DNA of 64,000 nucleotides from Bradyrhizobium sp. NFR13 (GTDB lineage Bacteria; Pseudomonadota; Alphaproteobacteria; Rhizobiales; Xanthobacteraceae): NCBI RefSeq assembly GCF_900114605.1, contig NZ_FOTP01000001.1:806001-870000 (forward strand). The letters run 5' to 3'. Shown here in pieces: positions 8,865-17,810 of the stretch. The stretch's first letter is position 1. Each line of letters starts with the position of its first letter. Made by a program: the position numbers and the translations under genes. The notes below the pieces were generated by a model. It did not search any database. It was given only the letters and a program-made list of their open reading frames with translations, and was not told the origin of the DNA.

Positions 8865-8897
8865 GTAGCCGGATGAGCGCAGCGATATTCGGGCTAC
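8865..8897. repeat. Short palindromic repeat (GTAGCC-GGATGAGCGCAGCGATAT type)
   Basis: GTAGCC at 8865-8870 faces GGCTAC at 8892-8897, with GGATGAGCGCAGCGATATT between them. This core resembles a widespread intergenic repeat of Bradyrhizobium-like and other proteobacteria. It lies between two converging genes and may serve as a bidirectional terminator. Confidence 0.6.
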
Positions 8898-8903
8898 GAT
8901 AAT

Positions 8904-10544
8904 CTAGGCCGAACGTTCCAGGGCCGCCGGCAGGAACGAGCCCGCTTGCGCCATCTCCCATGCATCGCGAAAGCGCTTGTCGCCGGTGCCATCGATCAGC
9001 TCGTTGTGGCGTAGTGCCGGATACATCCGTGTGAAAGACAGGACGTCGGTACCGGAGGCACGGTGCGAGAAATGGATCGGGCGAATATCCTGCGGATGAG
9101 CGAGCCCGGCTGCCGCGATCAGCTCAGCCAGCGCATGCAACGTCGCCTCGTGATAGTTGTAAACGCGATCGGTCTTCTGTGGCACGGCAAGGGCGCGATT
9201 GCGCGTCGGGTCCTGCGTCGTGACGCCGGTCGGGCAACGATCGGTGTGGCAGCTGAGTGACTGGATGCAGCCCAGTGCGAACATGAAGCCGCGCGCCGAA
9301 TTGCACCAGTCGGCGCCGAGCGCCATCGCGCGGGCGATATCGAAGGCCGTCGCGATCTTGCCGGAGGCGCCAATCTTGATGCGGTCACGCGCGCCGATGC
9401 CGATCAGCGCATTGTGCACGAAGTTGACGCCCTCGCGCATCGGCATGCCCAGATGGTCCATGAATTCCAGCGGCGCCGCGCCGGTGCCGCCTTCATTGCC
9501 ATCGACAACGATGAAATCCGGATAGATGCCGGTCTGCAGCATGGCCTTGCAGATCGCGAGGAATTCCCAGGGATGACCGATGCACAGCTTGAAGCCGGCG
9601 GGCTTGCCGCCGGACAGACGGCGCATCTTGTCGATGAACTCCATCATCTCGATCGGCGTTGAAAACGCCTTGTGATAGGCTGGCGAAATGCAGTCCTCGC
9701 CCATGGCGACGCCGCGGATGCGCGAGATCTCTTCCGACACTTTTGCCGCCGGCAATACGCCGCCATGGCCGGGCTTTGCGCCCTGGCTGATCTTGAGCTC
9801 GACCATCTTGATCTGATCGTTGACGGCAAGCTTCGCGAAGGCGTCGGGATCGAAGTTGCCATCGCGCGTGCGGCAACCGAAATAGCCGGAGCCGATCTCC
9901 CAGATCAGGTCGCCGCCCATTTCCTGGTGATACGGGCTGACGCCACCCTCGCCTGTGTCATGGGCGAAGTTGCCACGCTTGGCGCCGGCATTCAGCGCCC
10001 GGATCGCATTGGGACTGAGCGCTCCGAAACTCATCGCCGAAATATTCAGTACCGAGGCGGAGTAAGGCTTGAGGCAATCCGGGCCGCCGATAGTGATGCG
10101 GAATTGCTCAGTCGCATGCGGTTTTGGGGCGACCGAATGGTGCATCCACTCATAGCCTTCTTCGTAAACGTTCTTCTGGGTGCCGAAGGGACGCTTGTCG
10201 AGCACCATCTTGGCGCGCTGATAGACCACCGCGCGCGTGTCGCGGCTGAACGGCATGCCGTCCTTTTCGCTCTCGAAGAAATACTGCCGCATCTCCGGAC
10301 GGATTTCTTCGAGCAGGAAGCGGATATGCGCCGAGATCGGATAGTTGCGCAGAACCGCATGGTCCTTCTGGAGCACGTCGTGAATGCCGAGCATGGTCAG
10401 GCCGCCGAAGACGATAACCGGGATGACAACGAGCGGGATGACCTTGGGGTCGTGGATGCCAATGCCGACCAGCAGCAAGGTGGCGACGCTGCAGATCGTC
10501 AAAACGATGAAGCGCGGCGAGAGGGGAAGCATCAACGTTTCCAT
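8904..10544 (-). CDS. FMN-binding glutamate synthase family protein, membrane-anchored
   Basis: The frame extends to 10598, but the ATG at 10542-10544 has AGGA at 6-7 bases and leads into a hydrophobic N-terminus, so I take it (546 residues). Two membrane segments lie in the first 55 residues. The rest is the GltB central/FMN domain: ISAMSFGALSPNAIRALN, GEGGVSPYH, GQ-type loop QGAKPGHGGVLPA, VDGNEGGTGAAPL and the cysteine cluster CIQSLSCHTDRCPTGV that holds a 3Fe-4S centre in glutamate synthases. No glutaminase domain is present. Such stand-alone proteins are common but their substrate is uncertain; glutamate synthesis is possible, not shown. A ferredoxin-NADP reductase gene lies upstream on the same strand. 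Confidence 0.8.
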   Translation of the reverse strand: METLMLPLSPRFIVLTICSVATLLLVGIGIHDPKVIPLVVIPVIVFGGLTMLGIHDVLQKDHAVLRNYPISAHIRFLLEEIRPEMRQYFFESEKDGMPFSRDTRAVVYQRAKMVLDKRPFGTQKNVYEEGYEWMHHSVAPKPHATEQFRITIGGPDCLKPYSASVLNISAMSFGALSPNAIRALNAGAKRGNFAHDTGEGGVSPYHQEMGGDLIWEIGSGYFGCRTRDGNFDPDAFAKLAVNDQIKMVELKISQGAKPGHGGVLPAAKVSEEISRIRGVAMGEDCISPAYHKAFSTPIEMMEFIDKMRRLSGGKPAGFKLCIGHPWEFLAICKAMLQTGIYPDFIVVDGNEGGTGAAPLEFMDHLGMPMREGVNFVHNALIGIGARDRIKIGASGKIATAFDIARAMALGADWCNSARGFMFALGCIQSLSCHTDRCPTGVTTQDPTRNRALAVPQKTDRVYNYHEATLHALAELIAAAGLAHPQDIRPIHFSHRASGTDVLSFTRMYPALRHNELIDGTGDKRFRDAWEMAQAGSFLPAALERSA

Positions 10545-10696
10545 AGAAATCCTGCCTGACATGAATGGCGCTAGCGTTACACAGACCCGATGACGCAAAC
10601 ATCACAAGCGCGTTGCCGCAGAGCATCGCACTCGAGCGCCCAATCTAGCGCGCCACGCTCAATGAATTGTTGCCAAAAGCGAGAGCCTGAAACGAC

Positions 10697-10722
10697 AAAA
10701 CCCGCGCCGAAGCGCGGGTTTT
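10697..10722 (-). terminator. Terminator hairpin downstream of fpr
   Basis: AAAACCCGCGC (10697-10707) and GCGCGGGTTTT (10712-10722) form a perfect 11-bp stem around a CGAA loop. The A/T ends give a U-tract on either strand; on the minus strand it ends fpr. A short TGCAG tandem (about three copies, 10722-10740) sits between it and the fpr stop. Confidence 0.8.
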
Positions 10723-10761
10723 GCAGTGCAGTGCAGTGCATTTCGATGGTGTCGGGCTGCC

Positions 10762-11535
10762 TTAGCGCTCGACGAAAGCCTTCTCGATCACGAAATGACC
10801 GGGCTTGTTGCCGCTGCCTTCGGTGAAATCGCGCTTCTCAAACATGACCTTCAGGTCTTCGAGCATCGCCGGACTGCCGCACAGCATGACGCGGTCGGTG
10901 GTGATGTCGAGCAGGCCCTGGCCGATATCCTTGAAGATCTGGCCGGACTCGATCAGGTCGGTGATGCGGCCGCGATTGCGGAAGGGCTCGCGGGTGACCG
11001 TTGGATAATAGGTGAACTTGTCCTTCATCAGCTCCCCGAACAGCTCGTCCTTCTGGAGTCGTTCGACCAAGCGCTCGCCATAGGCCAGCTCCGAGACCTG
11101 CCGGCAGCCATGCACCAGCACGACCTGCTCGTACTGCTCATAGACTTCGGGATCCTTGATCAGGCTGGCAAAGGGCGCGAGACCGGTGCCGGTCGACAGC
11201 ATGAGAAGGCGTTTGCCCGGCAGCAGACTGTCGGTAACCAGCGTGCCCACCGCCTTACGCGCGACCAAGATGGTGTCGCCCTCCTTGATCTTCTGCAGGC
11301 GCGAGGTCAGCGGACCGTCCGGCACCTTGATGCTGAAGAATTCCAGCTCTTCCTCATGGTTCGCGCTGGCCATCGAATAGGCACGCAGCAGCGGCTTGCC
11401 ATCGACTTCCAGGCCGATCATGGCGAATTGGCCGTTCTGGAAGCGGAACGAGGTGTCGCGGGTCGCTTTGAAGCTGAAAAGTGTATCGGTCCAATGCTGG
11501 ACGGAAAGAACTTTCTCTCTGTGAAAGGCGCTCAT
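10762..11535 (-). CDS. fpr: Ferredoxin-NADP(+) reductase
   Basis: This 257-residue flavoprotein has the FAD motif RAYSMAS (51-57) and the NADP motif STGTGLAPF (about 114-122), in the order of the bacterial subclass I FNRs. The C-terminus ends FVIEKAFVER, typical of the alphaproteobacterial form with a short tail. It exchanges electrons between NADPH and ferredoxin or flavodoxin and often belongs to oxidative-stress defence. It stands alone upstream of a terminator. The FMN glutamate-synthase-like gene follows on the same strand, so it could supply electrons to it, but that is only suggested by position. Confidence 0.9.
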   Translation of the reverse strand: MSAFHREKVLSVQHWTDTLFSFKATRDTSFRFQNGQFAMIGLEVDGKPLLRAYSMASANHEEELEFFSIKVPDGPLTSRLQKIKEGDTILVARKAVGTLVTDSLLPGKRLLMLSTGTGLAPFASLIKDPEVYEQYEQVVLVHGCRQVSELAYGERLVERLQKDELFGELMKDKFTYYPTVTREPFRNRGRITDLIESGQIFKDIGQGLLDITTDRVMLCGSPAMLEDLKVMFEKRDFTEGSGNKPGHFVIEKAFVER

Positions 11536-11909
11536 GAGATCTGATTTTCCAGTGCGGGCTTTTTTAGAACAAGTCCATTGTTTGCCGCGTCACGATGCCG
11601 AGAAACCATTGCGGCTATTGGCTAATTTTGGTTCTCGCAGCTGCGAATGACAATTAGTCAAAGAAGCCATGAAGTGCAATTGCGGACTGAGGGAGGCGGT
11701 CGATTAATTTCCAAAGCAGGTTACCCATGCAGCAGCGGCCGATCTGGCCGCGACATTAAATTACCCGATATGAGGGGTTTCGTTCAATTTCTTGCCGGAC
11801 ACCGTTAATGGTATCCGGCTGGATCGCGTGATCCCGATCCGGTAGTTTCCGGCCACCTCGTTAAAGTCGTCGCAGGCGACTTTTCGTTCAATCGTCGGCC
11901 TGGTCCTTG
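11536..11909. other. Divergent intergenic region (fpr / ATP-grasp gene)
   Basis: These 374 bases hold no convincing gene. An imperfect hairpin (CCGGACACC / GGTATCCGG, 11795-11818, one mismatch) lies about 90 bases before the ATP-grasp start and may belong to its leader. The region must contain promoters for both directions; I could not place them reliably. Confidence 0.4.
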
Positions 11910-12917
11910 ATGACATCCCTTCGCGACATCCGGGCCGGAAAGCCCCCATCCTATCCCGACCAGTCGATCTATGCCGAATACGCGTGCCGCCAGTTCGGGC
12001 TGGATTTCGCCGAGGTCGATGGCGGAACGGGCCTGATCTTCACCGTCGGCCGCAATGGCAGGAGCGCATCCTTCGGCGCCGGACGCGGCTCGTTCTTTCC
12101 GCAGAACAACGCCACGGCCGCGACGCTGGCGAACGACAAGTATTTCGCCAATGTACTGATGGAGCGTGCCGGCGTCCCGACCCTGGGCGGGAAATACTTC
12201 TTCCTGCATGAGCGCTACCGCGCCCATCGCCCACCCGGCCACGAATATGCCGACGCCGTCTGGCATTTCGCCGAACTCGGCGACCGGGCCTTCATCAAAC
12301 CGCTCATGGGATCGCGCGGCGACTTTGCGGAGATCGTCGCGGGCGGCGATGCGCTCATCGCCTATCTCAGGCAGGTTGCGCAGTATTATGACGCGATCCT
12401 GATGCAGCGGATCTATACCGGCCAAGAATATCGCATCTTCATCCTCGACGACGACGTCGTGTATTGCGCACAGAAGACGGCGCCCTTCGTAACGGGCAAC
12501 GGCAAGGCGACGCTCAGGCAATTGATCGCAGCGGAGACGTCCGCGCTGGACCGCCACGGCATTTCGTCGGCCGCCACAGGTCTCGACGAGATCTCCCTCG
12601 ATCGCGTGCTGCCATATGGCGAGCGACGCGCGATTCCCGGCCGGATGAATCGCAGCGCAGGCGGCAGCATGAGCTTTGCTGCACCGGGCAACGAGACTGT
12701 CGCCTTTGCGATGGCGCTGCAGGCCGCCAAGGCGCTCGGCCTGCGCGCTGGCGCGGTCGACCTGTTTACGGATATCGACGGAGATGCCGCGGCCTTGCGC
12801 GTGATCGAGGTCAATGCCAATCCCTCGATCCGCTTTCTCGAAGACAGCGGCCGCGAGGATCTTATCCTGCGCATCTGGCGGCATACATTCACGGCGATCG
12901 GCCTGCTCGATGTTTAA
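11910..12917 (+). CDS. ATP-grasp ligase, cyanophycin-synthetase-like
   Basis: The frame begins with TTG at 11907 followed by ATG at 11910; I use the ATG (335 residues). The core is an ATP-grasp fold: NNATAATLANDKYFANVLM (about 66-84), Lys130 in FIKPLMGSRGDF, MQRIYTGQEYRIFIL (165-179), VVYCAQKTAPFVTGNGKATL (183-202), and the magnesium ligands in VIEVNANPSI near 300. The stretch after GQEYRIF closely follows the ATP-grasp domain of CphA (VTGDGxxTxxxLI), which joins amino acids to a growing peptide through acyl phosphates. Here the domain is free-standing. Its stop overlaps the start of the Mur ligase by 8 bases, so the two are almost certainly one functional pair. Confidence 0.7.
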   Translation: MTSLRDIRAGKPPSYPDQSIYAEYACRQFGLDFAEVDGGTGLIFTVGRNGRSASFGAGRGSFFPQNNATAATLANDKYFANVLMERAGVPTLGGKYFFLHERYRAHRPPGHEYADAVWHFAELGDRAFIKPLMGSRGDFAEIVAGGDALIAYLRQVAQYYDAILMQRIYTGQEYRIFILDDDVVYCAQKTAPFVTGNGKATLRQLIAAETSALDRHGISSAATGLDEISLDRVLPYGERRAIPGRMNRSAGGSMSFAAPGNETVAFAMALQAAKALGLRAGAVDLFTDIDGDAAALRVIEVNANPSIRFLEDSGREDLILRIWRHTFTAIGLLDV

Positions 12918-14229
12918 CCTGCCCAAATATGGCGACGGCCTCTGCCTCGCGCGGCTGTCCCTGCTGCTCGATGCGCTGTCCATCGATCGTGTCCGGCTGC
13001 GCAAACATTCCGTCGTCGTGACCGGCTCGAACGGCAAGGGCAGCACGGCGGCATTCTGCGCCAGCATCGGACGCGCATTCGGCCTGCGCACCGGACTGTT
13101 CACGTCACCGCATCTCTACCGCTTCAACGAGCGCTTTCAGATCGACGGCGTTCCGGTCGATGATGAGCTGCTCGAAGCGCTGGTGCTGCGCGTCGCTACC
13201 GCCATCGCCGATCTCAAGCAGCACACGCTGGATGAGGTCTTTGGCGCCTTCGAGGCGCAGTTCGCGCTGGCCTGCCTGTATTTCCAGGAGACCGAATGCG
13301 AATTCGCTGTGTTCGAGGCCGGCATCGGCGGGCGCTACGATCCGGTTCGGCTGGTCGGCGCTGACATCACCTGTGTCACCTCGGTCGATCTCGAACACGT
13401 CAACCTGCTCGGTAACACGCTGGAGCTGATCGCCTGCGACAAGAGCGATGCATGCATCACGGGCGGCACCGTCGTCTATGGCGAGAACTGCCTGCCCATG
13501 CGCGGCAATCTCGCCGAGTACAACCGCAACCGCAACGTCACCGGCCTGCATATCGGCGACGAGATCACGATCAGTAACGTCTTTGCCTCGGCCAAGGCCC
13601 AGACCTTCAACTGTCGGCTGGGCGCATTCGATCTGCGCGCGCTCGAACTCGTGTTGGCCGGCGAGTTCCAGCTCAACAATGCCGCCATAGCGGCTGCGCT
13701 GTTCATTCTCTGGATGCAGCGCATGCATCCGGATGCGACCACCAGTGCCATCGATCTCGCGGTCCGGACCGGGCTGCGCGACACCAGATGGCCGGGACGG
13801 CTCGAAATCGTTCAGCGCGATCCCCTGACCGTTATCGATGTCGGCCATACGCCCGATGGCGTGGCACAGGCCCTGAAAAGCCTTCGCGCCATCCATGGCG
13901 ATGACAACTGGTTGCTCGTGCTCGGCGTGTCCGGCGACAAGAATGTCGACGATATCGCCAAGCATCTCGCCCCCGTCTTCGATACGATCGTGTGCACCCG
14001 CGCCTATCACAAGGGCGCAGACGCGCGTGTGGTCGGCGCCGCGGCGCGCAATGCCCATCCAGCCGCGCGTATTCATGTGGCCAATGCCATGGAAGACGCA
14101 GTGCGCCTCAGTCAGCAACTGGCGCGCGCCGTGCCGCGCAAGATCTATGTGGCGGGTGGACTGTTTGCGGCGATCGAATATGCCACGGTGCTGCGCGGCG
14201 GCCGCGCGCAGGATCTGGTGTTTTTTTAA
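12910..14229 (+). CDS. FolC-like Mur ligase family protein
   Basis: The open frame begins at 12814, inside the upstream gene; the ATG at 12910 gives a 439-residue protein with a normal FolC-type N-terminus. Motifs are the P-loop TGSNGKGST (38-46), TSPHL (65-69), FEAGIGGRYD (135-144), His163 in LEHVNLLGNT, and Lys178, where FolC enzymes carry a carbamylated lysine. FolC enzymes add glutamate to folates; CphA carries a related Mur ligase domain that extends cyanophycin. The partner ATP-grasp gene overlaps it by 8 bases. A housekeeping folate role is unlikely because true folC is usually next to accD. I infer an amide-bond-forming pair, substrate unknown. Confidence 0.75.
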   Translation: MFNLPKYGDGLCLARLSLLLDALSIDRVRLRKHSVVVTGSNGKGSTAAFCASIGRAFGLRTGLFTSPHLYRFNERFQIDGVPVDDELLEALVLRVATAIADLKQHTLDEVFGAFEAQFALACLYFQETECEFAVFEAGIGGRYDPVRLVGADITCVTSVDLEHVNLLGNTLELIACDKSDACITGGTVVYGENCLPMRGNLAEYNRNRNVTGLHIGDEITISNVFASAKAQTFNCRLGAFDLRALELVLAGEFQLNNAAIAAALFILWMQRMHPDATTSAIDLAVRTGLRDTRWPGRLEIVQRDPLTVIDVGHTPDGVAQALKSLRAIHGDDNWLLVLGVSGDKNVDDIAKHLAPVFDTIVCTRAYHKGADARVVGAAARNAHPAARIHVANAMEDAVRLSQQLARAVPRKIYVAGGLFAAIEYATVLRGGRAQDLVFF

Positions 14230-14240
14230 AATTCCACGCT

Positions 14241-14320
14241 CGTCATTCCGGGGCGTGGCCGGCACTTGCCGGACGCGACGCCGGAATGACAGTGTGGGCC
14301 TGATCCGCGCCGGAATGACA
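14241..14320. repeat. GTCATTCCGG-type palindromic repeat
   Basis: GTCATTCCGG (14242-14251) faces CCGGAATGAC (14281-14290), and a further CCGGAATGAC follows at 14310-14319. The hairpin contains CCGGCACTTGCCGG. The same family recurs at 17811-17964 and 18623-18760. It lies between two converging genes. Confidence 0.7.
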
Positions 14321-14343
14321 GTTTGTGGGGCGACGCTACGCGG

Positions 14344-15273
14344 TCAGTTCGTGCCGCCCGCTGAATCATCCAGCACTTTAAAACTCTCCTCGAGTTGCGG
14401 CGAGATCGAGACGCCCATGCGCTCGCCGGTCGGCAGGCGTGCGACGAACCATTTGTTGTAGAGCGGGATCAGATCGCGGTTGGAGCCGAGGCGTCGAAAC
14501 GCACGCTCCACGACGTCACTCAGTTGCTTCTCGCCCTTGCGGAACATGATGCCGTACGGATCATAGGACAGATAGTCGCCGACCACGCGGAATTTGTCCT
14601 GCGACTTGTGCCGCGCAATCAGACCCGACAGCAGGATATCGTCGGTCGCGAAGGCATCGGCCTTGCCGTCGACCAGCATCTGGTAGCTCTGCTCGTGATC
14701 GGGCGAAACCACGATGTTGAGGCCGAGATTGAATTTCTTGTCGACCGCGTGCATCGCCTGTTCGTTGGTGGTGCCCTTGGTGACCACGATGGTCTTGCCC
14801 TTGAAGTCGGCCGGCGCGGTACCCGTGGTCGTTTTTGGCACCATCAGCTTGGTGCCGGCGACGAACATCAGCGGCGAGAACGCGACCTGCTTGCGCCGTT
14901 CGGCATTGGCTGTGGTCGAGCCGCATTCAAGGTCGATCTTGCCGTCGATGACGGCCGGGATGCGATCGTCCGACGTCACCTTGACGTATTCGATTTTCAA
15001 CGCGGGATCGTCGACCTCGATACCGATGTCCTCGACGATGGCTTCGCAAAGTTCGAGACTGTAGCCGATCGGCCGACCGGCCTGATCGAGGAACGAGAAT
15101 GGCGGCGAGCTTTCGCGATAGCCGAGCTTAACCACATGCGCCTTCTTGATGGCCGCCAGGGTCGGGCTAAGCCCTTCCGCAGGCGCTTGCGCCTGCGCAG
15201 TCGTCACCAGCAGCAATGCTGCCAGGATTCCGGTGATCGAACCGGTCAGATCATGGCGCATCATGCACCTCAT
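14344..15273 (-). CDS. Amino-acid ABC-type periplasmic binding protein (SBP family 3)
   Basis: The 309-residue protein has a signal peptide ending near AQAQA (about 29-30). It matches the family-3 binding proteins for polar amino acids: VVKLGYRESSPPFSFLD, GYSLELCEAIVEDI, KIDLECGSTTANAERRKQVAFS, and a KGTTNEQAMH hinge. The CGSTTNT-type ligand loop resembles the glutamate/aspartate group (GltI). It overlaps the symporter gene upstream by 4 bases (ATGA), so both are co-translated, although no ABC permease or ATPase is nearby. It may therefore act with transport parts encoded elsewhere, or serve the symporter or a receptor. Confidence 0.8.
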   Translation of the reverse strand: MRCMMRHDLTGSITGILAALLLVTTAQAQAPAEGLSPTLAAIKKAHVVKLGYRESSPPFSFLDQAGRPIGYSLELCEAIVEDIGIEVDDPALKIEYVKVTSDDRIPAVIDGKIDLECGSTTANAERRKQVAFSPLMFVAGTKLMVPKTTTGTAPADFKGKTIVVTKGTTNEQAMHAVDKKFNLGLNIVVSPDHEQSYQMLVDGKADAFATDDILLSGLIARHKSQDKFRVVGDYLSYDPYGIMFRKGEKQLSDVVERAFRRLGSNRDLIPLYNKWFVARLPTGERMGVSISPQLEESFKVLDDSAGGTN

Positions 15274-16565
15274 CCATGTCCGAGGGCGGGGATTTCTCCA
15301 GGGATCATGTCGCCGGACACGATATCATCCGGGCCGAGTTCATGTTCGGGCGCGAGTTCGCCTTCCCATTTCGCGACTACCGCTGTGGCCAGCGAGTTGC
15401 CGATCACATTGGTGGCGCTGCGCCCCATATCGAGGAACGTGTCGATGCCCATGATCATCAACAGGCCAGCTTCGGGAATATTGAACTGGCTCAGCGTGGA
15501 CGCGATCACCACCAGGGACGCGCGCGGCACGCCGGCGACGCCCTTCGAGGTGATCATCAGCGTTGCCAGCATAGCGAGCTGCGTGCCGAGCGACATTTCG
15601 ATGTGATAGGTTTGCGCGATGAAGATGCTGGCGAAGGTGCAGTACATCATCGTGCCGTCAAGATTGAACGAATAGCCCAGCGGCAGCACGAAGCTGGAGA
15701 TCCGCGACGAGGCGCCGAAGCGGTTGAGGCCCTCCAGCGTCTTCGGATAGGCCGCTTCCGAACTTGCCGTGGAGAACGCGATCATCAGCGGCTCGCGGAT
15801 CAGCCTGAGCAGATGGCTGTAGCGTGGCCCGATGACGACAAACCCGACGACGATGAGGATCGCCCACAGAATCGCCAGCGACAGATAGAAGCCGCCCATG
15901 AAGACGATCAGCTTCCACAGCACGCCCAAACCATTCTTGGACACGGTCGCCATGATCGCCGCCCAGACTGCGAGCGGCGCGAACAGCATCACATAGCCCG
16001 TCACTTTCAGCATGATGTGACCGAGGTCATCGATCAGCGCCAGCATCGGCTTGGAGCGCTCCGGCATCGCGCCCATCGCAACGGCGAAAAAAATGGCGAA
16101 GATAACGATCTGCAGGATCTCGTTCTGCGCCATCGCATCCGCGATGGAGGTCGGGATCAGATGGGTCAGGAATTTCTCGATCGAGAAAGCCGACACCGGC
16201 AGGCCGGTGGATTGCCCCGCGGCCGGCAGCGTTCCCGGGAAATTTGCGCCCGGCTGCAACAGGTTGACCATCACGAGGCCAAGCAGCAGCGACACAAAGG
16301 ACGCGCTGACGAACCAGCCCATGGTCTTGGCAAAGATGCGTCCGAGCTTGGAGCCGGAGCCCATATGGGCGATGCCACCGACTAGCGTGGCGAAGACCAG
16401 AGGCGCGATGATCATCTTGATCAGGCGCAGGAACAACATGGCGATCAGGTTGACGTCGGCCGCGATCTCGACGCGGCTATCGGGCAAGTAGTTGAAAACC
16501 AGCGAGCCCATCACGATGCCAAGCGCCATCGCGATCAGAATGTATTGCGTAAACCTGTTCGACAT
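15270..16565 (-). CDS. Dicarboxylate/amino-acid:cation symporter (DctA/GltP family)
   Basis: The frame reaches 16628, but the ATG at 16563-16565 follows a GGGGG stretch and begins MSNRFTQYILIAMALGIVMG, the normal start; 431 residues. It shows the serine-rich re-entrant motif AFSTASSEAAYPKTL (consensus AxSTxSSxAxLP), the substrate loop LPLGYSFNLDGTMMY and the DTFLDMGRSATNVIGNS segment of helix 8. Such carriers take up C4-dicarboxylates, glutamate or aspartate with protons or sodium. It overlaps by 4 bases the periplasmic amino-acid binding protein downstream, an unusual pairing of a secondary carrier with an ABC-type binding protein. Confidence 0.9.
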   Translation of the reverse strand: MSNRFTQYILIAMALGIVMGSLVFNYLPDSRVEIAADVNLIAMLFLRLIKMIIAPLVFATLVGGIAHMGSGSKLGRIFAKTMGWFVSASFVSLLLGLVMVNLLQPGANFPGTLPAAGQSTGLPVSAFSIEKFLTHLIPTSIADAMAQNEILQIVIFAIFFAVAMGAMPERSKPMLALIDDLGHIMLKVTGYVMLFAPLAVWAAIMATVSKNGLGVLWKLIVFMGGFYLSLAILWAILIVVGFVVIGPRYSHLLRLIREPLMIAFSTASSEAAYPKTLEGLNRFGASSRISSFVLPLGYSFNLDGTMMYCTFASIFIAQTYHIEMSLGTQLAMLATLMITSKGVAGVPRASLVVIASTLSQFNIPEAGLLMIMGIDTFLDMGRSATNVIGNSLATAVVAKWEGELAPEHELGPDDIVSGDMIPGEIPALGHG

Positions 16566-16799
16566 ACCGACCCCCGTTACACATTTCCAACTGCGACAGT
16601 CTGTCATATTGATCAGGGCGCGCAACAAGCTTCGTCAGCCGCGTACCGTTTCGGTATCATCAGGCGGAAAATAGCCGTTGTGGAATGTCGCGCTGCCGCA
16701 TAGCGTCATCGCCAACTACAAAAACTGTGCAGCCTGATTGTTTTGTACGCGGTGACTGCAACAAGTTTCGACAAAGGAAGACACAGGGAGACAACGGCC

Positions 16800-17801
16800 A
16801 TGACCGACACCGTGAATCATCAGGTGCTGCTCATCGAAAAGCCCACAGGAAAATTGGGGCTAGAACATTTCAAACTATCAAAGGGTCAGATTCCCGAGCC
16901 GAAGGATGGCGAAGCGTTGCTGCGCGTGCGTTACATCTCGCTCGATGCCGCCAATCGCGCATGGATGCATGGCGCGACCTATCGCGCTGCGGTCGAAGCC
17001 AATACGGTGATGGCGGGCGGCGGCATTGCCGAAGTCGTATCGTCGAAGTCGCCTGCGCTGAAGCCGGGCGATATCGTGTTCGGCGACACCGGCTGGCAGA
17101 ATTACGCGGCGGTGCCGGCCAAGCATCTCAACAAAATGCCGAAGATGGAACCTATGACGCATCTGCTCAGCGTCTATGGCATTGCCGGCCTCACCGCCTA
17201 TTTCGGCCTGCTCGATGTCGGCAAGCCCAAGGCAGGCGAGACCGTGGTCGTCTCGGCGGCCGCCGGTTCAGTCGGCTCCATCGTCGGCCAGATCGCCAAG
17301 ATCAAGGGCTGCCGTGTGGTCGGCATCGCCGGCGGCAAGGACAAGTGCGACTGGCTGACCAAAGAACTCGGCTTCGATGCCGCGGTGGACTACAAGGACG
17401 GCGCGGTGTTCAAGGCGCTGAAGGCTGCGGCGCCGGATGGCATCGACGTCTATTTCGACAATGTCGGCGGCGATATTCTCGAGGCTTGTCTCGCACAGAT
17501 GAATCTCAACGGCCGCATCGCCTGCTGCGGCGCCATCTCGCAATATGACGGCGCGCCCTCGGCGACCGGCCCGCGCGGTGTGCCCGGCCTCATCGTGGTG
17601 AAACGCCTGATCATGCAGGGCTTCATCGTGATGGACTATATGAACCAGCGCGAAAAGGCTCTGACGGATCTGCAGTCCTGGGTCGCTGCGGGCAAGCTCA
17701 AGGTGCAGGAAGACGTCATCGACGGGCTGGAGAACACGCCGCGGGCACTGATCGGTCTGCTGGCCGGTGAGAACCGGGGCAAGCGGATGGTGAAGGTGTA
17801 G
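16800..17801 (+). CDS. NADP-dependent medium-chain oxidoreductase (CurA/YfmJ-like)
   Basis: The frame extends to 16743, but the ATG at 16800 follows AGGGAG and starts the conserved sequence; 333 residues. It has the zinc-free MDR layout of leukotriene B4 dehydrogenase / CurA proteins: YISLDAANRAWM, MAGGGIAEVV, the Rossmann loop SAAAGSVGSIVGQIAK (consensus AAxGxVG), and YFDNVGGDIL. These enzymes reduce the double bond of enones with NADPH. It is a single gene between repeat-rich regions, transcribed away from the symporter. Confidence 0.85.
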   Translation: MTDTVNHQVLLIEKPTGKLGLEHFKLSKGQIPEPKDGEALLRVRYISLDAANRAWMHGATYRAAVEANTVMAGGGIAEVVSSKSPALKPGDIVFGDTGWQNYAAVPAKHLNKMPKMEPMTHLLSVYGIAGLTAYFGLLDVGKPKAGETVVVSAAAGSVGSIVGQIAKIKGCRVVGIAGGKDKCDWLTKELGFDAAVDYKDGAVFKALKAAAPDGIDVYFDNVGGDILEACLAQMNLNGRIACCGAISQYDGAPSATGPRGVPGLIVVKRLIMQGFIVMDYMNQREKALTDLQSWVAAGKLKVQEDVIDGLENTPRALIGLLAGENRGKRMVKV

Positions 17802-17810
17802 AAAGATAGC

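Noticed and set aside
10722-10740. Short TGCAG tandem repeat
   Set aside because: Only about three 5-base copies; too short to call a functional repeat or a phase-variation tract.
12814-12909. Longer N-terminus of the FolC-like ligase
   Set aside because: It would overlap the ATP-grasp gene by about 100 bases and adds a basic, low-complexity stretch unlike family N-termini; the ATG at 12910 fits better.
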